In this document: positions 1 through 6,162 of the stretch, piece by piece
Layout of the letters: each line of letters begins with the position of its first letter
How positions within the stretch are numbered: position 1 is the first letter of the stretch
Assembly (NCBI GenBank): GCA_030038955.1
Contig: JASHQV010000086.1
Location: 1 to 16,058 of the forward strand
From: Solirubrobacteraceae bacterium
GTDB taxonomy: Bacteria; Actinomycetota; Thermoleophilia; Solirubrobacterales; Solirubrobacteraceae
Length of the DNA stretch: 16,058 nucleotides
Reading direction: 5' to 3'
Notes under the pieces: model-generated
The model's input: the letters and a program-made list of their open reading frames with translations, nothing else
Told to the model about the DNA's origin: nothing
Database searches by the model: none
Translations under genes and position numbers: made by a program

Positions 1-656
1 TGCATGCGGGCGGCGAGCGCCTGTGGACCAGGGAACCGCCTGACCGAGCTGGGCAGGTACGAGTAGGCGTCGGGGTCGCCGGCGATCCGCCCCAGCACGG
101 GCACGACGCGATCGAACCACAGCGAGAAGAAGCTCGACAGCGGCGGGCGCCGCGGCGTCGTCATCTCGAGGATCACGACCCGGCCACCGCGACGGACGAC
201 CCTCGCCAGCTCGGCGAGGCCACGGTCAAGATCGGCGAAGTTGCGGACGCCGAAGCCAACCGTGGCGGCGTCGAACTGCCCGTCATCGAACGGCAGCTGG
301 AGCGCGTTGGCGGCCTCGAATTGCAGGTCCGCCAGCGGCAGCGCTCGCGCGGCCGCCTTCTGGCGAGCCAGCGTCAGCATCCGCTCGGAGAAGTCGACGG
401 CGGTCACGCGCCCGCCGGGCGCAACTCGCGCGGCCAGCTCGAGCGCCAGGTCGCCGGTGCCGGTGGCCACGTCGAGCACGTGGCTGCCGGGCCCAATCTC
501 GGCCAGATCAGCCGCCCGCCGCCGCCAGCGGTGGTGCAGGCCCGCGGTCATCACCGAGTTGAGGGCGTCGTAGATCCCGGCGATCCGGTCGAACATCGCG
601 CGGACCTGGGACTCGTCGAGGATCCCGGCCGAGGCTGAGCTGAGGTAGGGGCTCAT
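1..656 (-). CDS. ubiE: Demethylmenaquinone/ubiquinone C-methyltransferase UbiE/MenG, 3' end cut by window edge
   Basis: This is an SAM-dependent methyltransferase for the final C-methylation of demethylmenaquinone; the organism context favours the MenG role over ubiquinone synthesis. I translated it by hand because it runs off the left edge: 218 complete codons are present, starting MSPYLSSASAGILDESQVRA. Residues 21-40 (MFDRIAGIYDALNSVM) match the UbiE N-terminal signature. Motif I, VLDVATGTGDLA, lies at about 60-71, followed by AVDFSERML at 86-94 and ATVGFGVRNFADLDRGL at 131-147, which is characteristic of the family. The conserved DPDAYSYLPSSVRRFP segment is present near 194-209. ATG at 656 has GGGAGG 11 nt upstream. 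The gene lies downstream of qcrC, separated from it by a palindromic element whose end is 21 bp from the start codon. Only the last few residues should be missing, judging from the usual length of about 230-250 residues. Confidence 0.93.
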   Translation of the reverse strand, partial: MSPYLSSASAGILDESQVRAMFDRIAGIYDALNSVMTAGLHHRWRRRAADLAEIGPGSHVLDVATGTGDLALELAARVAPGGRVTAVDFSERMLTLARQKAAARALPLADLQFEAANALQLPFDDGQFDAATVGFGVRNFADLDRGLAELARVVRRGGRVVILEMTTPRRPPLSSFFSLWFDRVVPVLGRIAGDPDAYSYLPSSVRRFPGPQALAARM

Positions 657-677
657 CAGCCCGGGTGCCTCCCACTG

Positions 678-847
678 AGGGCCCGTAGAAGAGCTAGCTC
701 GCGCTTTCGGCGGCGTCTGTACGCGGAATTGATCCCACCCACCCGGCCGTGACACCGCCGTACCACGAGTGCGTCTCGTGTCACGGCCTCCCGCCAACCA
801 CGCCCAGCCACTCCCCGAAATTCACGACTAATTCTTCTACGGACCCT
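678..847. repeat. Palindromic MITE-like element, family 1, copy A
   Basis: This 170-bp element is a diverged copy of the one at 12768-12928; about four in five positions agree by eye. The terminal inverted repeats begin AGGGCCCGTAGAAGA (left) and, read inward from the right end, AGGGTCCGTAGAAGA. The left repeat has decayed after that point (GCTAGCT where the right has ATTAGTC). A perfect 11-bp inner stem, GGCCGTGACAC (745-755) with its complement at 778-788, encloses a 22-nt loop. The rest of the left arm (roughly 714-744) no longer pairs well, so this looks like the more degenerate copy. It lies 7 bp past the qcrC stop codon and 21 bp before the ubiE start. No coding potential was seen inside and no convincing target-site duplication. 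Confidence 0.8.
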
Positions 848-854
848 GACGCCG

Positions 855-1592
855 CTACTGCAGCATCGACAGGAATTCGACCAGGTTCTGGAACTTCTTC
901 GGCGACTGCAGGGCGAGGTTCTTGAACGACGGCATCGGCGCCGTCGGGTTGCGCAGCGTTGCCGCGATCCCGCCTGGACGCAGGGTCAGGCCGATGCGCG
1001 TGAGCGGTGGCCCGGGACCGTTGTTGCCGTTGTCGCCGATCACGTGGCAGGCCAGGCAGCCCGACTCGCCGACGACGATCTCGCCCGCCCGGAAGGTCGC
1101 CTTCTCGGCGGCACTGAGCCCGGACGGCGGCGCCAGGCTGACCGAGTTGGGCGAGCCGGTGTTGGCGCCCGTGTAGGTCAGGTAGGCCATCGCGATGATC
1201 GTCGCCAGGCCGGCCGACAGGGCGATCGGGCGGCGCGTGATCAGGCGCTCCGGGCTGCGGTCGTAGAGCGGCAGCAGGAACAGCAGGATCATGCAGATCG
1301 TCGGCACGCCGATCGTCGCCATGTCCGTGAACTTGGGGGCGTTGCGCATCACGCGCAAGACCTCGAACAGGAAGAAGAAGTACCAGTCCGGCCGCGGTAC
1401 GTAGGTGGTCGTCGTGGGGTTGACCTGAGGGAGGATCTCGGCCCCGAACTCCAGCGACAGGAAGATGATCACGAGCATCACGATCAGCGACATCACCGCG
1501 TCCTTGGCGACCGCGTAGGGGAAGAACGGCTTGCCCTGGTTCTTCAGGATCGAGTACTCGCGGAGGTACTGCTCCTTCTCTGCCTGGTTCAC
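855..1592 (-). CDS. qcrC: Menaquinol-cytochrome c reductase cytochrome b/c subunit (subunit IV fused to cytochrome c)
   Basis: The 245-residue protein joins the C-terminal half of cytochrome b (subunit IV) to a c-type cytochrome, the arrangement known for Bacillus QcrC. Membrane segments lie at about 31-50, 92-110 and 123-141. PDWYFFFLFEVLR (68-80) is the Qo-site PEWY-type loop. The C-terminal domain carries one haem-c motif, CLACH (179-183), and a likely axial methionine at 220 (PMPSF); it should lie outside the membrane. It works with QcrA and QcrB to oxidise menaquinol and pass electrons to a cytochrome c or terminal oxidase. The start is GTG at 1592, preceded by a weak GCGGGG. A 164-bp palindromic element separates it from qcrB and another follows its stop codon, which is unusual inside a respiratory-complex operon and could affect its expression relative to qcrAB. 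Confidence 0.95.
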   Translation of the reverse strand: MNQAEKEQYLREYSILKNQGKPFFPYAVAKDAVMSLIVMLVIIFLSLEFGAEILPQVNPTTTTYVPRPDWYFFFLFEVLRVMRNAPKFTDMATIGVPTICMILLFLLPLYDRSPERLITRRPIALSAGLATIIAMAYLTYTGANTGSPNSVSLAPPSGLSAAEKATFRAGEIVVGESGCLACHVIGDNGNNGPGPPLTRIGLTLRPGGIAATLRNPTAPMPSFKNLALQSPKKFQNLVEFLSMLQ

Positions 1593-1605
1593 GTGGGCAC
1601 CCCGC

Positions 1606-1769
1606 AGTGGGTCTCCCGGGAATGTTGCGCCTGAAATGGCGAGTTCCGGGGGCCGCTGACCAAGGACGCAGGATCTGTGGTGCAGCAGCGCTGCACGAGG
1701 ATCCGAGGACGAAGGTCAGTGGTCATCCGGGGCCGCCATTTCGGGTGGAATGTTTCCGGGAGACCCACT
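1606..1769. repeat. Palindromic element, family 2, between qcrB and qcrC
   Basis: This 164-bp interval is a near-complete palindrome. The outer 14 bp are perfectly inverted: AGTGGGTCTCCCGG at 1606-1619 and its complement at 1756-1769. Aligning the first 70 bases with the reverse complement of the last 70 needs no gap and gives 48 matches. The apex is GTGCAGC-AGC-GCTGCAC (1680-1696), exactly at the centre. The sequence is unrelated to the family 1 elements but has the same size and placement. Its right end overlaps two bases of the qcrB stop codon (CTA at 1768-1770 on the plus strand), and its left end is 13 bp from the qcrC GTG. No protein is encoded. It could be a MITE, a structured leader or an intercistronic stabiliser. 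Confidence 0.8.
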
Positions 1770-2574
1770 AGACCTCCGCGACCGGCACGACTTCCTCGGG
1801 CTCTTCGACCTTGATCCACGGCGGCGCGCTGATCCCCAGCTTCGTCACGAGGTACAGGTGCAAGCCGATCAGCGCCGCCATCAGGCCCGGGATCAGCAGC
1901 ATGTGGATCGCGTAGAACCGCGACAGCGTGGTGGCGCCGAACTCAGGCCCACCGCGCAGGAAGTCGCTCAGGTAGGGCCCGATGAACGGTCCCGTGCCGT
2001 TGATGTTGACGCCGACGATCGTCGCCCAGTAGGACTGCTGGTTGAACGGCAGCAGGTAGCCGGTGAAGCCCATCGCCAGCGTCAGGATCAGCAGCACCAC
2101 GCCGATGATCCAGGTCAGCTCCCGCGGATACTTGTAGGCGCCGAAGAAGAACACGCGCCCCATGTGCAGGAAGATCAGGATGATCATCACCGAGGCGCCC
2201 CACTTGTGCATGCCGTGCACGAACTGGCCGAGGAACACGTTGTCGTTGATGTTCCGGATCGACTCGTAGGCGCCACCATTCACGTTCGGCTCGTAGTACA
2301 TCGCCAGGAACACGCCGGTCACGGCCTGGTTGAGGAACGCGAACAGCGTCGCCGAGCCAAGCGTGTAGCCCCAGTTGATCCCGCGCGGAACCTTGCGGAA
2401 CAGCAGCCAGCGGATTCCAGGCGAGAGCGAGGTGCGCTCGTCGAGCCAGTCGACGACGGTGATCCCGGCGTCGGCCGCGGCCTCGACCGGGTCCATCACC
2501 TCGCTGGTCTCGCCGGGCGCCGGCGGCTTCGGCCGGAGCGCCTTGGGCAGTGGCGGTGCGGGCAGCTTGCGCAC
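1768..2574 (-). CDS. qcrB: Menaquinol-cytochrome c reductase cytochrome b subunit (b6-like, N-terminal half)
   Basis: This is the four-helix, di-haem cytochrome b core of the quinol-cytochrome c reductase. With the GTG start the protein has 268 residues. The haem-b ligand pairs are visible with family spacing: His123 and His137 (in HKWGAS...FLHMGRV, 14 apart) and His224 and His239 (in YAIHMLL...GLHLYLV, 15 apart). The family region begins at TVVDWLDERTSLSPG, after a proline-rich N-terminal stretch (RKLPAPPLPKALRPKPPAPG). GTG at 2574 is 4 nt after the qcrA stop and the codons after it are GC3-rich, so I prefer it. ATG at 2496 (242 residues) is the alternative and is closer to the usual length; neither has a good ribosome-binding site. 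The C-terminal half of cytochrome b is encoded separately in qcrC. The stop codon overlaps the end of a palindromic element. Confidence 0.93.
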   Translation of the reverse strand: MRKLPAPPLPKALRPKPPAPGETSEVMDPVEAAADAGITVVDWLDERTSLSPGIRWLLFRKVPRGINWGYTLGSATLFAFLNQAVTGVFLAMYYEPNVNGGAYESIRNINDNVFLGQFVHGMHKWGASVMIILIFLHMGRVFFFGAYKYPRELTWIIGVVLLILTLAMGFTGYLLPFNQQSYWATIVGVNINGTGPFIGPYLSDFLRGGPEFGATTLSRFYAIHMLLIPGLMAALIGLHLYLVTKLGISAPPWIKVEEPEEVVPVAEV

Positions 2575-2578
2575 GGGG

Positions 2579-3286
2579 TCAGGGGGTGATCTTGGGCGGC
2601 AGCGGCAGGTTCTTGGTCGACGGCAGCACCGAGGTGTCGAACCGTGCCGGATACAGGTACTGGCCGATGCCGTCGAGCGGCTCGCCCGGATCACGTGGCG
2701 AGAAGCGCTGCAGCTCGGAGTTCACCGAGTAGCGCGGTCCGAGATATACGTAGCCGTTGCGCTCGAGCATGTAGAAGCGGTCGAGCGGTCGCACCGGCGG
2801 GCCGCCGGCGACCATCCCGCGGAAGTTGTAGACGCCGCCGTGGCAGGGACAGATGAACCGCTCGGCTGCCTCCACGTAGCGCACCGGACAGCCCAGGTGC
2901 ATGCACCGCGAGGACAGGGCGACATAGTGATTGAACCTGTTGAGCGGCTCGGTGTCGACGGCCGGCCAGCGCTTGCGCACGTAGGCGATCGACTTGCCCG
3001 CCTCGCCGATCCCCTGCACGATCGTGATCACCTTGGTCACGTAGGCGGTCTCGGTGAAGTCGGCGGGCGTGCCGATGATCTGCCAGCTGAACGGCAGCCG
3101 CTTGAAGATCGGGCTGATCGCGAACCCGAGTGCGGGCAGCGTGAACGCTGCGGCAGCAATCCCGCCAGCAGCATGGACGGTCCCGGTCATGAACCGCCGG
3201 CGGCTGACCGTCTCCCCCTCGAAGGCTCCCGGCATGTTCCGGTCCAGGGTGTACTTGGAGGTCTGCCTGTGTCGGTCCTCAGCCAT
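2579..3286 (-). CDS. qcrA: Rieske iron-sulfur subunit of menaquinol-cytochrome c reductase
   Basis: The 235-residue Rieske 2Fe-2S protein takes electrons from menaquinol at the Qo site. A twin-arginine motif, SRRRFMTG (28-35), precedes a hydrophobic stretch at about 36-58, so the protein is probably Tat-exported and anchored by an uncleaved N-terminal helix. The cluster ligands are in CMHLGC (128-133) and CPCHGG (146-151): Cys128 and His130, Cys146 and His149, with Cys133 and Cys148 as the disulfide pair. The later residues (GPPVRPLDRFYML) match the family's Pro loop. ATG at 3286 is preceded by GAGG about 10 nt upstream. It is first of the qcrABC genes and starts 52 bp after the small HepS-like gene, so it is probably cotranscribed with the haem genes. 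I saw no convincing promoter in that gap. Confidence 0.96.
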   Translation of the reverse strand: MAEDRHRQTSKYTLDRNMPGAFEGETVSRRRFMTGTVHAAGGIAAAAFTLPALGFAISPIFKRLPFSWQIIGTPADFTETAYVTKVITIVQGIGEAGKSIAYVRKRWPAVDTEPLNRFNHYVALSSRCMHLGCPVRYVEAAERFICPCHGGVYNFRGMVAGGPPVRPLDRFYMLERNGYVYLGPRYSVNSELQRFSPRDPGEPLDGIGQYLYPARFDTSVLPSTKNLPLPPKITP

Positions 3287-3338
3287 GTGATTCTTGCCTC
3301 AAACTCGGGGTTTCGCGGCGATTCGGAGGCGCATAAGC

Positions 3339-3695
3339 CTACGTCAATTTCCGACGTTGCGCGCCGCGGCCGGACACCGCCGAAGTCGCCACCGGCGCAT
3401 CGCCGTCGACGCTTGCACGGGCCGCTGCGGCCCCGGCCGCCCAGACCGCCGCCGCCCGCTGCGGGTCGCCGGCGGCGTGCGCCTGAGCGACCTGCGAGAT
3501 CGCATCGGCGAGGTGGCGGACCGCCTCGAGGTCGCCCAGCTCGGCCAGTCGTGCCAGGCCACGGGCGTACAGGTGATCGCCTTCCAGCAGCGACTGATCG
3601 GGGTCGGCGCCCGGCGCCTCATAGTGCAGCCTGGCGCCCTCGGCGATGTCGGCCAGTAGCTCGTCGCAGTCGTCTGTCCGCGCGCGATCGCTCAC
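3339..3695 (-). CDS. Small helical protein, possibly HepS-like (heptaprenyl diphosphate synthase component 1-like)
   Basis: The 118-residue soluble protein has no signal peptide. It starts at a GTG that overlaps the hemL stop as GTGA; this coupling and its consistent codon use support it as a gene. I cannot assign it firmly. The stretch LLEGDHLYARGLARLAELGD followed by EAVRHLADAISQVAQAHAAGD resembles the helix of polyprenyl diphosphate synthases that reads roughly GDYLxARAxxLLAxLGDxExVRxL, and also the catalytically inactive component 1 (HepS) of two-subunit heptaprenyl synthases. There is no DDxxD motif, so it cannot be a complete prenyl synthase. A role in menaquinone side-chain synthesis would fit the neighbouring qcr and ubiE genes, but this is inference. 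The C-terminal 30 residues are Ala/Arg-rich and look disordered. Confidence 0.7.
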   Translation of the reverse strand: MSDRARTDDCDELLADIAEGARLHYEAPGADPDQSLLEGDHLYARGLARLAELGDLEAVRHLADAISQVAQAHAAGDPQRAAAVWAAGAAAARASVDGDAPVATSAVSGRGAQRRKLT

Positions 3696-4975
3696 GTCAG
3701 CTCCGCGAACGCGTCGGCGGCAGCCTGTACGGTCAGCTCCACGTCCTCGTCGCTGTGGGCGAGCGAGGGGAACCACGCCTCGAACTGTGAGGCGGGCGGA
3801 TACACGCCGCGCTCGAGCAGCGCCCGACACCACGCTCCGTAAGCGTCCTGATCGCTACGCGCAGCGTCACCGAAGTCTCTCACGGACTCAAGACGGAAGA
3901 ACGGCGTGAGTAGCCCGGGCACGGTCTGCACCTGGAGCCCGCGGCCCGCGCTCGCCGCAGCTTCGCGCAGGCCGGCGGCGAGCCGCTCGGTGACGGCCGC
4001 GAGACGCGCGTAGGCGGCGGCGTCGAGGCGCCTCAGCGTCGCCAGCGCCGCCGCGGTCGCGAGCGGATTGCCCGCCAGCGTGCCGGCCTGGTAGACATCA
4101 CCGGCAGGCGCGATCCGCTCGAGCAGCTCGCGACGCCCGCCATAGGCGGCGGCCGGCAAGCCGCCGCCGGCGACCTTGCCGATGACCGTCAGGTCTGGCA
4201 TCACCTGATACAGCTCCTGGGCGCCGCCGCGCGCCACCCGCAAGCCGGTGATCACCTCGTCGAACACGAGCAGGGCGCCGGTGCTGGTCGCCAGCTCGCG
4301 CAGCAGCTCCAGGAAGCCTGCGAGCGGCGGCACCACGCCCATGTTGGCGGGCACCGGCTCGGCGAGGATCGCCGCCAGTGGATGGGCATCGCAGGCGGCG
4401 CGCACCGCCTCCGGGTCGTTCCAGGGGACGATCACGGTCGCGGCGGCGGCGCTTTCGCTGACGCCGGGGCTGGCGGGGATCCCCTGCGTGGCGAGGCCCG
4501 AACCGGCCTCGGCGAGCAGCCCGTCGACGTGGCCGTGGTAGGCGCCTGAGAACTTGAGGATCCGCTCGCGGCCGGTGACCGCCCGCGCCAGCCGCAGGAC
4601 GCTCATCGTCGCCTCCGTGCCGGACGAGGTCATCCGCACCATCTCGACGCTCGGCAAGCGCTCGACGATCTCCTCGGCGAGCAGGACCTCGCTCTCGGTG
4701 GGAGCGCCGAAGCTGGTGCCGCGCTGTGCCGCGGCGGACACGGCCGCGACCACCTCGGGATCGGCGTGGCCGAGGATCAGCGGGCCCCACGAGCCGACCC
4801 AGTCGATGTACTCGCGGCCGTCGACGTCGCGTATCCGGGAGCCCGAGCCGGACGCGATGAACAGCGGCTCGCGCCCGATCGAGCGCATCGCGCGCACGGG
4901 CGAGTTGACTCCGCCCGGCAGCACCCGCAGAGCTCGCGCGTACAGCTCAGCGCTGCGCGTGGTCGTCCCGCTCAC
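3692..4975 (-). CDS. hemL: Glutamate-1-semialdehyde 2,1-aminomutase
   Basis: This PLP-dependent enzyme converts glutamate-1-semialdehyde to 5-aminolevulinate in the C5 route to tetrapyrroles. The 427-residue length is normal for the family. Visible features are LPGGVNSPVRAM at 19-30, the PLP phosphate-binding SSGTEAT (117-123), GAYHGHVDG (144-152), the cofactor aspartate in FDEVITG (238-244), and the Schiff-base lysine Lys267 in IGKVAGGGLPAAAYGG. The GTG start at 4975 overlaps the stop of the upstream Ahb-like gene (GTGA), and its own stop overlaps the next start in the same way, so translation is probably coupled across the three genes. An open frame continues upstream to 5761 but there it runs through the neighbouring gene in another frame and is not protein-like, so I excluded it. 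Confidence 0.96.
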   Translation of the reverse strand: MSGTTTRSAELYARALRVLPGGVNSPVRAMRSIGREPLFIASGSGSRIRDVDGREYIDWVGSWGPLILGHADPEVVAAVSAAAQRGTSFGAPTESEVLLAEEIVERLPSVEMVRMTSSGTEATMSVLRLARAVTGRERILKFSGAYHGHVDGLLAEAGSGLATQGIPASPGVSESAAAATVIVPWNDPEAVRAACDAHPLAAILAEPVPANMGVVPPLAGFLELLRELATSTGALLVFDEVITGLRVARGGAQELYQVMPDLTVIGKVAGGGLPAAAYGGRRELLERIAPAGDVYQAGTLAGNPLATAAALATLRRLDAAAYARLAAVTERLAAGLREAAASAGRGLQVQTVPGLLTPFFRLESVRDFGDAARSDQDAYGAWCRALLERGVYPPASQFEAWFPSLAHSDEDVELTVQAAADAFAELT

Positions 4976-6162
4976 ACGCCCGCGTGCTCGCGTTCCCAGT
5001 TGCGGTGATCCTCGGTGAAGTACAGCAGCCGGATCTTCTTGAACTCGGTGGACGAGTACAGCGTCGCGCGATCGCTGATCCCGGTGTCGGCGGCGATCGA
5101 GTCGAGGATCGCGTCGCATTCGTCCTTGGAGCGACCGTGGGCCATCGTGAACACCGAGTAGGGCCAGTCCTCGTAGGTTGGACGCTGGTAGCAGTGGGAG
5201 ATCCCGCGGAACGCGGCCATCCGCGGGCCGAGCTCGCCGATCCGCTCGTCGGGCACCTTCCACACGCCCATCCCGTTGGCGCTGAAGCCGGCGCGGCGGT
5301 GAAACAGGATCGCGGCCACGCGGCGCAGCAGCCGGCGCTCCTGCATGCCGCGCAGATGCTGGAGCAGCTGCTGCTGGCCGATCCCCAGCTCGGCGGCGGC
5401 GGGCGCGAACGGCTCGGGCACCACTGGCAGGTCGCCCTGGGTGGCGCGGATCACCGCTTGGTCGAACTCGTCGTATGGCTGCGGGCTGGTCTCGGCCGGC
5501 GCCACCGCCTCGGCCGCGCTCGCCAGCGCCTCGGTGCCCGCCTCCATCTCGAGGTCCATTCGGATCTTGAACAGCTTCAACGTCGGCAGCTGGCGGATCG
5601 ACTCCGCGCCCGCGAGCTTGCCGAGCAGCCGCAGCGTGCCGTCGAGGCCGAGCGGCGAGCCCGGCTCGGTGGCGATCGTGAACCAGATATTGAACTCGTG
5701 ATCGCGCAGGTAGTTGTGCGAGACGCCGGGGTGCTCGTTGATCACGGTCGCCGCCCGCCACGGGTTCTCCGGGTCGACCTTGGCGGCCACCAGCATCGAT
5801 GAGTAGCCGAGCGCACGTGTGTCGAAGATCGGCGTGACCTGGCGGATGATCCGCTCGTCGAGCAGCCGCTGCACGCGCGCGATCGCCTCCGCCTCGGCGA
5901 TTCCCGCCTCGGAGGCGACGTGCTGGTATGGACGCGCCGCTACCGGGAAGTCGCCTTGCATCAGATTCAGCAGCCGCTTGTCGGTGGCGTCCAGCGGCAC
6001 CGCGGCGCCATCCTTGCGGGAGCGGAGCTTGGGACCGAAGCCGCCCGTGCTGGCGGCGGGCGCGGGTCGCGTCTCGGCGGCCCCTCGGGAACCGGCGGTG
6101 GGCGCGGATCGCGTCTCGGCAGCCCCTCGGGAACCGGCGGTGGAGCCGCTCACCGAAGCCAT
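4972..6162 (-). CDS. Fused AhbA-AhbB-type siroheme decarboxylase-like protein (tandem Lrp/AsnC-like domains)
   Basis: The 396-residue protein has two homologous halves, each an AsnC/Lrp-like helix-turn-helix plus ligand-binding fold: about 57-205 and 230-385. The first half contains HPGVSHNYLRDHEFNIWFTIA (144-164, quoted in part), typical of AhbA/NirD-like subunits. The second contains ISHCYQRPTYEDWPYSVFTM (321-340) followed by AHG, typical of AhbB/NirL-like subunits. Known AhbAB and NirDL heteromers decarboxylate siroheme to 12,18-didecarboxysiroheme, for the alternative haem route or haem d1. Such proteins are often auto-annotated as Lrp-family regulators, and a regulatory role cannot be excluded. 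The first 50 residues are low-complexity and include a duplicated 14-residue unit. ATG at 6162 has an excellent AAGGAGG 7 nt upstream; a GTG at 6153 overlaps the hemB stop but has poorer spacing. Its position between hemB and hemL supports a tetrapyrrole role. Confidence 0.85.
   Translation of the reverse strand: MASVSGSTAGSRGAAETRSAPTAGSRGAAETRPAPAASTGGFGPKLRSRKDGAAVPLDATDKRLLNLMQGDFPVAARPYQHVASEAGIAEAEAIARVQRLLDERIIRQVTPIFDTRALGYSSMLVAAKVDPENPWRAATVINEHPGVSHNYLRDHEFNIWFTIATEPGSPLGLDGTLRLLGKLAGAESIRQLPTLKLFKIRMDLEMEAGTEALASAAEAVAPAETSPQPYDEFDQAVIRATQGDLPVVPEPFAPAAAELGIGQQQLLQHLRGMQERRLLRRVAAILFHRRAGFSANGMGVWKVPDERIGELGPRMAAFRGISHCYQRPTYEDWPYSVFTMAHGRSKDECDAILDSIAADTGISDRATLYSSTEFKKIRLLYFTEDHRNWEREHAGV
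6053..6144. repeat. 42-bp tandem repeat within the Ahb-like gene
   Basis: A 42-bp unit occurs twice in tandem with a partial third copy. TCGCGTCTCGG recurs at 6067 and 6109, and CCCCTCGGGAACCGGCGGTG follows each copy. The repeat is in frame (14 codons) and encodes TAGSRGAAETR(S/P)AP twice in the N-terminal linker. Only a few bases differ between copies, which suggests recent duplication. Confidence 0.85.

Noticed and set aside
678..847. Target-site duplications flanking the family 1 elements
   Set aside because: Flanks of copy A do not match each other, and the 9-bp flanks of copy B agree at only six positions.
1589..1819. 76-codon minus-strand frame between qcrB and qcrC
   Set aside because: It is translated from the palindromic element, has no protein character, and starts inside qcrB.
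3287..3338. Promoter for qcrABC (TTGACG at the end of the upstream gene)
   Set aside because: There is no acceptable -10 at 16-18 nt from it; spacing and context favour readthrough from the haem genes.
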